64,000 bases of DNA. It comes from Cyrtodaria siliqua (Eukaryota; Mollusca; Bivalvia; Adapedonta; Hiatellidae). A program made the position numbers and the translations under genes. Position 1 is the stretch's first letter. The number at the start of each line of letters is the position of its first letter. The notes beneath the pieces are model-generated. The model was not told where the DNA came from. It searched no databases and worked only from the letters and a program-made list of their open reading frames with translations. The stretch lies in assembly GCA_037043455.1 (NCBI GenBank), contig JAWPHD010000083.1, positions 496,001-560,000 on the forward strand, read 5' to 3'. Of the stretch, positions 25,101 to 40,100 are shown one piece after another.

Positions 25101-28100
25101 AGTCACCAGGGCCATTGGTTTCCCAGGACTTCTGGGTCATAGGAGTGTCAATGTTCATGAAGTCGGACCATCCCGGTTTGCAAGTGTATGGCATTGAGGT
25201 TGTCTGAGAGCTGGAAACTGTTGTGGTCGTGCCCCCAAAGCCATCTTGGACTTTGGTTAGTGGGGAACCAGTATTCATTCCTGGCTCAGCTGTAGGTGTT
25301 TGTCCAGGAACAAGACCTGGTTGAGCTGTTGGTGTTTGTCCGGAGACGAGACCTGGTTGAGCTGTTGGTGTTTGTCCAGAGACAAGGCCTGGTTGAGCTG
25401 TTGGTGTTTCACCTGAGCCAATGTTCGGTTGAGCGGTTGGTGTTTGTCCAGAGACAAGACCTGGTTGAGCTGTTGGTGTTTGTCCAGAGACAAGACCTGG
25501 TTGAGCTGTTGGTGTTTCACCTGGGCCAAGATGTGGTTCAGCTGTTGGTGTTTGTCCAGAGACAAGACCTGGTTGAGCTGTTGGTGTTTGTCCAGAGACA
25601 AGACCTGGTTGAGCTGTTGGTGTTTGTCCAGAGACAAGACCTGGTTGAGCTGTTGGTGTTTGACCTGGGCCAAGATGTGGTTCCGCTGTTGGTGTTTGTC
25701 CAGAGACAAGACCTGGTTGAGCTGTTGGTGTTTGTCCAGAGACAAGACCTGGTTGAGCTGTTGGTGTTTCACCTGGGCCAAGATGTGGTTCCGCTGTTGG
25801 TGTTTGTCCAGAGACAAGACCTGGTTGAGCTGTTGGTGTTTGTCCAGAGACAAGACCTGGTTGAGCTGTTGGTGTTTGTCCAGAGACAAGTTCTGGGAAA
25901 GCTGTTGTTGTTTCTCCAGTGACAAGTCTTGGCGTGTTTGTATGTGGTGGTGGTAACTTTACTGTCGTCAGGTAGGAAGGTGGAACTGGAAACACAAACG
26001 TAAATATTTTAGATGTCTTTAAACTTGCAATTAAGTCTGTATAAAACAGGAACACTAAGTTATATGGGTATTTGTTAAGGCAGTCATTTGAGCGGAAGCC
26101 CTTAAGCATTTGCTGACATTATTTAAAAAGTACCTACATAAATAATAGTTATGCATCCTAGGGTTTTAAGTAGTAACTAGAAGCAAAGACCCAAACGGCC
26201 CTGAATCACTCGGCTTATATCCTTGTCACATTGGAAACATTTGCAACATAATTGGGTAACACAAAAGAGCCCAAAGGTAGGGCTAACAGTGATACCAGGA
26301 TTACGGTAGATATAAATGTAGTATAGCACCACATGTGTATGTCACATGCACAAACATCGCAGCCATTACAATTGTTAGAACATTTTATTTTTTTCAGATT
26401 TTCCTGTGATCCTAATAGCTCACTTTGATTCAAGTGAGCTAAAGCTAAATACATGAACTTGATTTTAGAGCCCAAGATGCTTTTCAGTTATACAATTTCT
26501 TATTGCAGAGGAAGCAGAAAACTCCATATTAAATCTCAAACACTACAGTTTTTTAATTGTCTCTACTTTTTTGTAATTTTCATAATTCTCCAAACTTTTC
26601 ATTTAAAAAACTCCCTATCAAAATTAACTTTTAGCTGTCAATTGTTTTTCTCAACTGATTTCACAAAGAAATGTATACTAAACCAAATTGCTAAGTATCA
26701 ACCTAAGAATATGTCAATAATATTCTCATTGTTTTGTGTATTTTGTGTTTGATTAGAGATACGGTTAAAATGCAAAATAATGAGTGTAAATCGGCTACTC
26801 TGATTGCATGAACATATTTTAAAACTTTTAAGTCAATGTGTTTTCATAGAAATAAGTTATAACAGTTATACAACTGGGTATATAGGATTTTATGAAGTAC
26901 TTCGAATTAGTGAAGCTTTCGATGTTCCTAATTCTAAAATATGCCAGTTAAAATTATTTTGACATCATCTTTTACTAGCATTAACACTACAAATGCGTTT
27001 GCAACAGAAATTTTCGAAATATTTAATGTTAACGCTGAATTACAGTTACTTGAATTTCAAACAATATTCAATGTAAAGGGAGGTAATTTAAGATTATCCA
27101 TATTTCATTTTTTTTTATAGACGGAAAATCTGCGGTAATGGGTCAAATGTTTATGGTTTTTTCTATTATTTCATACCAATTTTAAGAATTGTATATCTTT
27201 AAGCGATCTTTGACTCATGTTATGTGTTTTATCAGTACATTTCATGTTTTCATATAAAGGGAGGGTAACTTTAGTTTAAACATATTTATTTTACATCGAT
27301 TACGAAACAAGTTATTGCAACTTAGATTAATCACTCTCGATGGCTTCCTGGGTAGAACCAGTACTAAGCAATGTCGATTAATTATCTTGCTCAAGGATAA
27401 ATAACGTTGCCTCTCGATCTGGAGTTCGGCGCTCTACCACTGGACCACGCACTCTCAAAAGATGTAACAATTTAAACAAAAAGTAAATGTTTTACAAACT
27501 ATGGGCCAAAACAAAATACTTATCATATATCTCTTCTAAAATATACTTAAAATAAGAAAATTAGTTAAGATACAAAAGTTGATACTTATCAATTTTGTTC
27601 AGTGTTTAGTTTATCATCCTTTCTCACAAAGTACAATCTCCTTATGTACTGACCCGCAGTAAGACTATTCATTCTTTCACTTCCAAAAAAAACCCAGATT
27701 ATATAATACAGCGATGTTGATTGCAGGTAAAAAAAGAAATGTCACCAGTAAGTGACAAATGCTCTTGAATTTGACCCTTGACCTCAGCGTTACCTTGATC
27801 ATTGAGGTACGTTCTTGATTATTGCGCGCGACCTTCTCGTTGTGATTAATACTTGTGTGAAGTTTCATGTAAATGCCTTCTGTACTTTCGTGGGTCACCA
27901 AATGGGTCACCAAATGTCGCAGGGATAGAAAATGTGAAATTGGACAGCGGTTGAACCTGGGACCCTCAGACTAACACCTGGGACCCTCAGACTACCACCT
28001 GGGACCCTCAGACTACCGTTGATTCTCTCCAAACTGGACTAACTTACCCGACACTGCTTCTCTGACTCATTCTATATTTCGGTATCTACAAACTGTGGGT

Positions 28101-31100
28101 GATTCATGAATGCACATACCGTATATTCTACATCCCAGCAAATCTAGACGAAGGGCCGGCGAGACAGTGATATCACTGCCTTCAGTGGGGTGGACACGTA
28201 CACAACTTGCCAAGAACTGTTCAATAAACACGTGCTTTACTTCATATGCCGAGTCCATGTTGCCTTCAAACACCTGCACGTGCACAATAGTTGTAGAACA
28301 TTTGGTTATATAAGAGAGATTTATTAGATATTTCTATAATACAAAATTTGGAATTCATTATGTTTTATTTTTTCAGTAAAGTAGACAGATGGTTCTTTCG
28401 GAAATACAGGACCAAAGACCAAAATGCAATGGTGCTGTAGGTTAGTGTAGGTCCACTGTAGGAATTATTTTGCTGTTCTGAACGAGAATCAAAAATAAAT
28501 GGCTAAACATGTACTTGATAAAAGTGCTTTACAATATAAAAAGATAAATATATATATATATAAATGTTTGAGTTAATACCCAATATTTGATAAAAGTTTT
28601 GAGTTACCTCAGGTCTGCCATCTTGTCTAACCAAGTCCTGGAATGTGGTACAATCCACACTGTAGGAGATGGTGTAGTGCTTTGTCCAGGCAGGGGCAGC
28701 CTAAAGTAAAAGTTTAAATAGTAAAATACAGAATAGCATTACATGGTCCCTCCTTAATACCATTAAGTGATGGGGAAGCTTATATTAGTATATTTCGACA
28801 ATAAAACATGTTTAAAAACATTTTTGCTGAAAAAATGTGATAACCTATTTCCTATTACATGTTTCAATTTTACAATATGCAAACTTTTTAAGATGAAATT
28901 AAGGTTTTATTTCATACCCCAGCCAACCCCGTTTTCGTTTCTTGGAGCAAAGGTTGGATGGGGTATGAAAGTTAATTCTCGGTCCATGTAATTTTTTTCA
29001 AAGAATGGAAATGGCTACAAAAGAAATAAGAAATCGTGTTCATAAATCAATTCAGAGCTTTTGTAATGGCACATAAGTCCTTAAAGAAACTAACCCTCCA
29101 AATAACGGCACAAATTACACTAAAAAAACGTTTACCAAAACTCTATCTATGTAATAATGTATATGTGCTGATATAAACAATAGTATTTATCACGGCTTCT
29201 TAAATTACACGTGATTGAATATGCGTAAAATGAATTATGAGTTGGTAACTCTTATAAATAATAAACCGTAATATCTGGCATGTAAGCATTACTCTGTACC
29301 TCCAATACAAACAAGGCTGATATACGTATGTAACTTAACTTTAAGTGTTTGTATATCTTCCTTGTATCCTCTTTTGGCATTATGCGAAAAACATAAAATG
29401 GTAGGAATTTAAGGTTACATTTAATCCTTGTGTGATGATGCCCGTCACATTCACGGGTTCCATGAGGTTAACTTGTAACCATGGTGATGTATCATCTGCA
29501 TGTGGCTGCCATCCGCTTATCGAGTCCAGGCGAGCGTCTGAGGGGGACACTCCGTCGGCGGAGGATGAAGCCGTGAACTGAGTGTTGGGCACAGACTGTA
29601 CATCACTGAGCATCTGCTTATCACACACTGTAAGAGAGGGTGCAAGTGTATAACATGACTGCATTATTGGGGACAGACTGTATCTCACAGATTGTAAGAC
29701 ATACCTATATATTATACTTGCTCAAGAGACCATGACTATAACGAGACCACCTGTTTAGCGAGATCACCATTTTAGTTCCTTGTCGATTTGTTTAAATTAA
29801 AATGCAGATGTATTAAGAGACCACATGTGGTAAGAGACCAATTATGATATGCCATTTGGTATTTGTTTGATCGGTGTTTTATGTCATTTTCAGCACATGT
29901 TAGGCCATACATGACGGTTGATTTTTTTATGGTAGTCAGACCACCCCATCTTATTTACTGAATATTTAAGCCTATGGAAACTATTTAAAGATATGGAATG
30001 GCTGAATCGTGTTTTATTACATAATTTCCAGCACATTTTAGGCTAAACATGACGGTCGATTCAGTGGTAAGGCAAACCACTCACTTTTTCCTGAGTAGTA
30101 CTGTATATTTCAGGCAAAATTCAACACTTTGTTACAAGTGGAGCTCCCAGTGGGATTTGAACCCACAGCAGTGAGAGGTTTCAAACTTGGCATCTTCATC
30201 ATTCCTGCTTTTTAACATATGAAAACTTATTCTGAAGCTAGTGAAAAGTAAGGCATATATTCTGTCCCATTATAACCTTCCTAAAAATTTGTCTCCTGCA
30301 TTTAGTACCTATAATTACATATTATGTATAAGCGCAACTTACCAGACTGTACACACTGACAGAACACTCTGATTTCATAGTCCTCACAGCTGCCGTCTGC
30401 TTCAAGCGAACTATAGCAGGCAAACCCAGCCTTTGTATTACAGATTGTCTTTCTGTCAGCAGCCATGTCGTAGCTAGCACCATTTGACACTTGGCGACAC
30501 TGAATATACGCCACCTGATCGTCTTTGCAAAATTTGTAAGTATCGATCATTTTTGGTAAGAATTCAATCTCGTCGCCATTACTGGGGTTATTAAAGTTCA
30601 TCCAGTTGGTCCAGCCTGGTTCCTTACACTGGTGTTGTGCAATCTCATATGGTACTGTAGCCACGGTAGGGGGGGTCAGGTCTGGGGATCCGGTGCCCAA
30701 GGGCAGGGGACGTGCTGTTGGAGATCCCCCTGGTAACATGCCGGGAGCCAGAGTTGTTGTGATGGGGAGAGCTGGAAAATACAGACATTTTGATGAAAAA
30801 TAAAATATTTACGAATTAATAAGCGTAAAATGTGTTTTAATTTTGTTTTTGAAAAATTTATTCTAAATCAAAAATGTAAAAATTAATGATTTAACTAAAT
30901 CAGATGTTAAGAAAACTTAACTTCAAATAAATCTTACCTTAGAATAATCTAGAAATATTTGCACGTATTGCAATTCTCAAAATATCACTGAGTTAAGATT
31001 GCATTTACTTTCTATCTTTTATTATTTTCAATCTATTAAATTTTATAATAACATTATATATATATTTTTTTAAATTAGCTTTCTGAAATAATGTTTGCAT

Positions 31101-34100
31101 CTTAGTGATTTTGTTTAATGCATGAATGATGTCAATGATTTTTAATCTCCCCTATCCAACATATAGTGTCCGCTCCTCGTCAATTTCTTACCAGGGGAAC
31201 CTCCAAACTATTTTCACACTGAACTACAAACTTGCTTTCAAGAAAGAATAAACAGTAGTGTTAAATCAAATTCACCAGTGTTAGAGACAAACACATGAGT
31301 GGTAGAGACAAACACATGAGTGTTAGAGACAAAACACACTAGTGTTAGAGACAAAACACACTAGTGTAGAGACAAAACACACTAGTGTTAGAGACAAAAC
31401 ACACTAGTGTTAGAGACAAAACACACTAGTGTTAGAAACAAAACACACTAGTGTTAGAGACAAAACACACAAGTGTTAGAGACAAAACACACTAGTGTTA
31501 GAGACAACACACAAGTGATAACGCAAAATTCTCTCGTGTGTATCAAAACACACACACACATATATGTATGTACATGTATATACATTTATATATACATATA
31601 TATTCAAACACATTTAAGATTTTACACCAGTTCTGCAAATAACTGAAGAAACAAATCACTATTCAAATTCTAGTGTAAAAGCATCAAAATGTAAAATGAT
31701 CGACTGAGAAAACAATTGTGAAGGTTCACCCTTGGAAGAAAGCAACAAGATGAGACCAGAATGCTGAAGAAATATGTTTTTATTTAATATCTAGCCAACC
31801 AAACAGAATCATGTAAATTATAAATGTTTACAACATGTATTATCCTAGCCCTTAACCCGTTAAGCACGACTATAATAGCCTTTGCGTCCATTGTAGACCC
31901 AGACCAGCCTGCGTGTAATTTAACTTGCAGGCTGATCAGGGTTTACAATGTCCTCCTGCTGATCACTCATTTCCCCCCAAAACATTTCACCCTTTGTCTC
32001 ATAAATGGAATGGTCTGAATTCAAAGAACTTAGAACAGTCCATTATATATATGTGTCGGGTTAAGGGTTAGTATACTGAATTGACTTTTCTTTTAATAGA
32101 CAGCACTCAAATCAACATCGAAATTATAAAATCAAACTAAAATACAAACACAAACACTAAATTACACCTAAAATAATATACAGTATTGTAAAGTTTTCTT
32201 TAAATTGTGAAAAAATAAGAGGTAGTTGTATGTCTACAAAAAATATAATACAAAAATGTCAACAACAAATATGCACATAAAAACAGCTCACATTAACTTG
32301 AACAGAAAGGCTAAAGGACCGAAAGAGCTGTTTCTAGTTGTTTTGCAGCTTTTAATTTTTAATTTAGCATGAACAGGACAGTTTAATATCCAATCATATT
32401 TACTTGCGCTTTAGAGTTAACTTACATTTTGTCAGCCGTGAAGGGGACATAACTCTGTTATATATATAACAAAACTTTCATAGTAAGCTAAAATTTTATC
32501 GAAATACATCTATATATGAATTTTATAACTTTAAATGGCTTATTTGAAAAACAGAAGGTTGCAAAAAAAGCAAAGAAAAAACAAAACATTAAATATTGCT
32601 CGAGATGCAATCTGAAATTTCCATAATTTTCATCTATTTTTATAAATGGTAGCCATATTGGATGATGCAAAGTAACAAAAAAAATCAAAAAATCTAAGAG
32701 GACATCTTTCAGCAACCAAAACAAAATAACTAAGTTTTAACTCAACTGACAAGGTGGTTGTATTTATATTTTTATTTCCCTGAGTATCTATGTAACTATG
32801 ATTAGCCGTGATAGCCATACTGTAAATCATATGACCTCAAAAAACAACAACATTAGTATCATGCGAAATGAAATTAAAAAACAAAAGCTTTTAATAGATG
32901 ATGTCATTCTATGAAACTACGAACAAATGGGAAAGTATCATCTTTGGCAACCAGCAGAACTAAACCCAAACCTCTTTTTGATTGCACAATGTATGTCTGG
33001 CAAATATTGTTCTATTATTCCTATGGTAAATTCCTTAAGCAACCATAACAAACATCAAATAAATGTTAATATTCTAAGGCCAAAATAAAAGATCTGTTTC
33101 TGGTCTTGTTCCGAACAACTTAGGGTAGGTAGAATTTTTGTTTTTAATATTCTGTTTTTGTTTAAATTTTTCCTTTCTGTTATAAATTCACATGAAGAAC
33201 ATCAAAAGCATGTTTCTTGAACATAATATTGGTGGTCCAAACCCTTTAAACTTCAAAAATCTTTTTTTTAATTAATTTTTTCGGGAGCCCCAAAAGAAGG
33301 TTTAGGGCCTAAAAAAATAGGGAGACCATAAACGAACTTTTCTTTTGGCCCAATGTCATTTTAAATCATTTGATACTATCAGACCTTACTGTTTCTAGAA
33401 AATCTTGTTTAAGGTAACTGATTGATTTGTTTTTTCTTGTTTCTTTTTTGGGGTCCTTTTTATATAGAAGGTGGAGACATGTTGACCATTTTGTATTGTA
33501 GAAAATCAAAAATAATGAGAATTATATGAAATTTACCATTCACAGAGCAGTAACTTAAAATGAGTTGTTACAAGCTGTTAGGTACACAATCTGTTTAAAA
33601 ATACAAAGAAAACCAGAGGTAGCCACGTCACATCAAATATTGAAAAAAACAAAACAACACATACTCTATGTTCTAGTTAAAAATACCAAGCACAAAAAAT
33701 AAAAATATCTAAACAAAAGTCCTGATTTCTATTCCAATATCAAAGCAAATGTAAACAATATTGATAAAAGTTTAAAAATAAAAAACACACATGAAAATGC
33801 CCAAATATAAACAAAAAATCAGCAACAATTAAGACTATAAGAAAATCAATAGAATGCTGGATGCTCCCCAATACGTATCCTCAACTTATCATATGGCCGT
33901 TTATCACCCAGCAGTATTCAATTTGCAGTGTCATTGGTAGTTTTCGAGTTATGCTCTGGACAATAATTATCAGTATAAAATTGCAAAGGGCTTTAACTCC
34001 TATTTGAATAAAGATAGAGTTATGGTTCTTGAGCTCTGTACTTCCTCTCATTGCCCTCGATCATTGTGTGAAGTTTTATTGCAGTCCAATTAGTAGTTTT

Positions 34101-37100
34101 TGAGTTATGCTCCAGACAAATTCATAAGTATACAATTACAAAGGGCAATGTTTTAAAGAAGATAGTTATGGTTATTGTGCTCTGCACTTCCTATTATTGC
34201 CCTCTATCATTGTGTGAAGTTTCATTGCAGTCCTATTAGTAGTTTTTGAGTTGTGCTCTGGACAATAATTGTAAGTATAAAATTATAACGGTCACTATCT
34301 CTAATTTGAATGAAGATATAGTTATGGTTATTATGCTATGCACTTCCTCTTGTTGCCCTCTAAGATTGTGTGAAGTTTCAATGCAATCCTATTAGTAGTT
34401 TTTGAGTTATGCTCCGGACAAGAATTGTAAGTATAAACTTTCTCTAATTTGAATGAAGATATAGTTACGGTTCTTGCACTCTGCACTTTCTCTCGTTGCC
34501 CTTTATCATTGTGTGAAGTTTCATTGTGGTCCCATTAGTAGTTTTTGAGTTATGTTCCAGACAAGATATCCGGACGGGGACACGTGTCCATACAGAGGGA
34601 CAAAGCGACAATTACATGCTCTCCCTTTTGGGAGCATTTTAAAACTATATAAATACTGCAAAAATACTGAAACAAAATCTTGAATATAAAACAAAACCAC
34701 TAAAAATAATAAACTATTAAAAAGAAAAATACCGAAATACAAAAAACTACTGATTTTTTCCCTGAATATTAAATATGGAATCAAACCACACGTCATCAAA
34801 CCACACGCCGCAACATTATTCTAAATACTATAAAGTCCTACAATGTCCGTGTCCAAAAACGTGTCAGAAATCTTTATCGTCCCTTTCTCCACGATTACTT
34901 ACCACATGAGCATGTTATCCTCACTTCGAAGTTAAGACATTGCTCGCCATTCGCCTGGTCGCTATGGTAACATTTAAGTCCGTTTTTCAAATCACAGAAA
35001 ACTCTCTGGCCCGATGCTGCAGACGAACGCTTCGTTCCAACGACTCGACATTCGATGGCAGTCATCTGACTAGCTTCACAGAATGTGTACTGTTGTCGCA
35101 GTGACTGAATGGATTCAATATCGCCCTGGTTGTACGGAGTGGGAGTTGACACACTCATCCAGTTTGTAGGGCCGTCCTGTACGCACATGGGGGCCAGCGT
35201 GGATGTGGGTATGGTCGGAGCGCCAGTCAGCATCATGGGTTTGACTGTGGTTGTGGAGACGGTGCTGAATGTGGGAACAGTTCCGGTACAAACGCCCGTC
35301 CTCTTGATCACGCCACCGTCACAGTAGCTAGAAATATATGAATGCATACACATAAACAAAACACGTCTTCAAACAAAATCTGAATGGAAAGAAAAACTTA
35401 AAGCTGCACCCTTTTTCTTCTACGTTTTATTTCATGCTTTCGCTTTCCATAACTTTCATCTGAATCTGATGAAAATGCAAGACAAAAAAAGATAAACTCT
35501 ACTTCATCTGAATTTGAGACAAGAAAAGATAACTCTTACTTCATCTGAATTTGAGACGAGGAAATATAACTCTTACTTCATCTGAATTTGAGACAAGAAA
35601 AGATAACTCTCTTACTCCATCTAAATTTGAGACAAGAAAAGATAACCCCTATAAAATAAATCTGCCAAGTGTGCAAAAACAATATGTCCATCTTAACTTC
35701 ATTTTCTTTGTTATCTATCAACATCCACCTTAATCTGGTGAAAGCTTTATAAATTCCACCGGTTTCAAATCATTATATTAAACATTCCGAAAAGGGGATA
35801 TAACTCCTCAGCGTCTCAAATCATGATATACCTTCCCTCTTGATCTTACAAAGAAAGCCAGAAACATATTTGTTAACAGATCTTTACGTTTACAGAAAAG
35901 GAGGGGAAAAAACGGAATTGTGAAAAAACGGATTAGTGCAACAATATTCACATATTCTTTATGTGTTCAGATTAACTCGCAGGCTGATCAGGGTTTACAA
36001 TGTCAAGCTGCTGATAAGTCATTTCCCCCAAAACACCCCTTTTTTGTCACATAAATGGAATGGGCTTTATTCAAAGAAAGAACAGTACATTATATATATG
36101 TAACGGGTTAAGGGTTGAATCCATATAACAACCCATGGAGTAAAAACTAAAGAAACATTAAACAGAGGCAGCTGCACAAAAACTATCTTGACAAAACAAA
36201 AATGACAGAACTAACACACAAAACAGTATATACACACCAGACTTCGCAGTCCATTCTGCACACAGTTTCATCAAGGATTCTCTCCCCTTCCTTATAGTCC
36301 TTGCCATTGACCGTGATGCACGAGGTGTTACAGAAGGCTTCTGGGATACATTTCAGCGGCTCCTTGTTACTTTCGTATACTTGGCCTGGATATTGGTGAA
36401 GTGCAAATGTTCGTTACTGGCGACATTAAAGTAACACATTCTCAAAACTAAACAAACATGTACAAAAGTGTTTTCCTAAACCAGAAATCCAATTAGGACT
36501 ATGGACCATTAAAACATACACGGGACGCACGAAAGGCAATAAACATCTATGGGTGAACCTTATTTTCTGAAATCTGGTTCTTAAAACTATTTTTTTCATC
36601 TACGGGTGGATGTTTAATTTTCTTCCTGTGGTCCCATGTATGTTTTAATGGAATAGCCCTCAGGAGTATTTTAAGGTTTCATAAATTGGCATGTCAAAGT
36701 TATAGACACTTTATCTTGCGAACCAAACTTAAAGCCACTTTAATATTTTTGTTCCATTTGGCACCACTGGCGATGCCCAGAGTGGTCCTTGAATTTCTAT
36801 AATGGTTTTATAGCAAACATACAACACAATCTTTCATTCTTGTTATGTGTCATTATTGAGTGTAATAAATATTTATCCTTTCTGAAACCATCACAACATA
36901 ATATGGTAACTACTAGCTTTTTAGTGAACTATTTTGGAACCAAAATAACTGCATGTATAGTTATTACAAAATGGTGCATATTTACCAGTTGGGCAGGGTT
37001 CAATGTCGCAGCCTTCTACGCAGGTTTCCTGTCCGCAGTCCTTGGTCAGCGTGTCGTACACCAGCCTGTTGTCACATGTCTTACGTGGACAGATGGAGAT

Positions 37101-40100
37101 ACACGGGTTGTACTTCTCACAGTTCTCGCACATGATGGCTGTAATAGAATCACAATGATGTATATAAATCTGTGTCGACTAAACTGCTAAATATTCAGAG
37201 CTGACAGGCCACTGAACTTTACTGACACAAATCTTACAGTTAGATAATTATAAAACATTAAAGTATTTTATTATATTGTTTACAAATGTATTTTTAATAC
37301 TGTTTAATAGTTTAATAGTTCAAATCTGAAATGTATAACAATAAACTTCTTCACACGTATTTTAAAATTGTTGAAAAACAATTTTCTTTGATACTTAATG
37401 AATTATTTTCTGTATGAAATTGTATGTAATCACAAGAAATATTGAGTTTTTACAAAATCTGTGGATGTAATACCAAGGTTTAAAGTTCCTCCATCGGTCT
37501 TGGTTCAAATACAGTAATAACTATACCAGAATTTACTTTATTTCTTGAAGCTATTAATAGAACATTAAAGAAGAATGCATGGAAAGATAACTTACGACAA
37601 ACTTCCTCGGACCTCCAGTGTACGGGTACCCCGCTCATGGCACATTGATGGGCGTAAGCTGCTACAGCTGTGCACAGACATTCACAATCACCGCCCGTGT
37701 CACAAGCGCACGAGTCAAATATGCATCTGGAAAGGAGTAGAAATGTTAATTAGAAATGCTGGCAAAACAATTCAGCTTTTGAGACTTCCAGATTTTTAAC
37801 AATTGGGAATTCATAAAGCAAACTGAATTAAACTGAGTCGGCATATTTTTTATTGTTTGTTGCATTCAACAATTTCCATATCTCTTTTTCTCCCAATTTA
37901 TGGTTGTTTCGTTCAACCGTTTGAGAATAATAATTGCACATGCATTCCATATTAATTAAATATATCAATAAATGCTTAATGGCCGTTTTATGTAACTGAA
38001 CGTTTATTTTCCTGATTATTTTATGACAAAATATTTTACCTCGTCTTGATTTTTTTATAGCTGAGATGCAAAAACACAATGGTTAAAAATAATGCTGAGA
38101 TGCAAAAGCACAATGGTTAGTTATCGTTGTCCCAAATAATCACCTGTCCATGAATGGTTGATACGGCACCACTGCATGACATTGGGCAAACACCTTTGAG
38201 GAGATCATACTACACTCCCTCTGGGCCCACGGTCGTCTGTCTGTATTGGCCTCACACGTGTCAATGATCTCCATGGAGTTGCCACAGAAAGCATGCACCT
38301 ACAAATACACAACATTACAGCTTCACTTTGAGGAGGTATACTGATGCAGCAAGTCATATAACGCATCAGCCATTGCAGGGAGGCTTTAAGGCCAAATGCA
38401 GAACTAGAAGAAACATCAATTATCCCATATTCCTATGAATCCATTCCTGTCTCAAGAAGCGACTTTAACTAAATGTAACCGGGTACAGGTAAATGGTGAA
38501 TAATCGATTCCTAAACGTATGTCCTCGATAGCTCAGTGGTTAGAGTGCTGGTACGATAAACCAGAGACCCTGGGTTCGAGTCGCTGTTGAGGAACGATTT
38601 TTTCACCACCTGTTATTTTTGGGGGCTCGTCCCTGAGCATCATGAGCAAACCAGCAGTGGTTCTCCGGTATATAACCAGCAGTGGTTCTCCTGTATATAA
38701 CCAGCAGTGGTTCTCCTGTATATATAGAACTTCATGGACGAATTTCATTCTGGTGGGGGTGTATGCAACCGGGTACAGGTAAATGGTGAATAGTTGATTC
38801 CTAACCGTACGTCCTCAATAGCTCAATGGTTAGAGTGCTGGTACTGTAAACCGGAGACCCTGGGTTCGAGTCCCGGTTGAGGAACGATTTTTTCACCACC
38901 TGTTATATAAACAGTTTTCAAAATATTTATTTTATAAAACGTCTCTAGACAAGGCTGATAATTTTTTTAAAATCTGCAAGATGCCATCACAAGTATTTTG
39001 AACAATGGTCCATTGTGTCACAGTTTTGGAACTCAGCTTTTCAGTAGCATAGGTGTTACAGGTAGAACTATACAGTACCTTCCAGCTGTCAGCAAATGCT
39101 GTAGGCCTGCTAGCGGGTGGGCCGCCCTGGGGAGTCGTGAAGTCATCCTTCTGGTTCCCGTTGAAGTTGCCACATAAACCAACAACCTGCCACAATATTA
39201 ACAATACTGCATAAGTATAGTGTATTAGTCAAAGTAGTAGCCATATTAATGCATTCATTATCTGTCTTTATGCAACATATTCATTAGGGCAGTATTGTTT
39301 AATTAATTGTTCTACCGAATTGTTTCCGCAGAAATGTAGGTTAGGAGGGTAATACAATAAAAATATAAACCATTTTTGATTTTCAAAAATTCTATGACAC
39401 AATCATTGAATACAGAATTGCAAAATTCAGTATCTGTTTGTGTGTGTTATACCAACACCGCTAAAGTTCATATTAATGATATAAAAGCTTTTCCCCAATT
39501 GCCCCAGATTTTAAACTGTACTTTTTATGATACCAACAAAGTTTTTTCTCATACATGATTTTGATGTTCAGTTCTCAGTTTCAGGTAGAGTCTGGTTCCC
39601 TTGTCCCACTCCAGGGTTATGCCTTGTGGGGTTGTGATGGTGATGAAATTTCCAACCTCTCGAACCTCGAAAGGGGAACCAGCTTCCACAACAACAGGTT
39701 TTCCTTTTATTAGCTGTATCCTGAAGAAGTTGGCTGTGCCTGAAAACAAACTTCCTGTGTATTCTGATTGGTCAGGAATGTCTTAAGCTTCTGATTGGTC
39801 AAGAATGTCTTAAGTATTCTGATTGGTAAAGAACGTCTTGTGTATTCTGATTGGTCAAGAATGTCTTAAGTATTCAGATTGGTCAAGAATGTCTTGTTTA
39901 TTTTGATTGGTCAAGAATGTCTTGTGTATTCTGATTGGTCAAGAATGTCTTGCGTATTAGTATTGGTTAAGAATGTGTTATGTACTCTAATTGATCAAGA
40001 ATGTCTTGTGCATTCTAATTGTTTACAAAAATAATTCTGCTGTTGACAAATCAGTTGTCCTGTCATTATGTTTGACTAACATATTTTTATGGCCAACTAA

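Noticed and set aside
31275..31520. CRISPR-like regular repeat
   Set aside because: Contiguous 22-bp tandem units without unique spacers, in a eukaryotic intron.
34521..34799. Minus-strand 92-codon hydrophobic frame in the exon 25-26 intron
   Set aside because: AT-rich chance frame partly inside a 150-bp tandem repeat; no splice junction or domain.
36789..37190. Plus-strand frame of 133 codons
   Set aside because: Overlaps exon 23 on the opposite strand, which carries the TIL Cys pattern; the plus-strand product has no recognisable feature.
38522..38592. Functional tRNA genes
   Set aside because: Cloverleaf is complete, but the base before the anticodon is C, and both copies are embedded in the same longer repeated unit, which fits SINE heads better.
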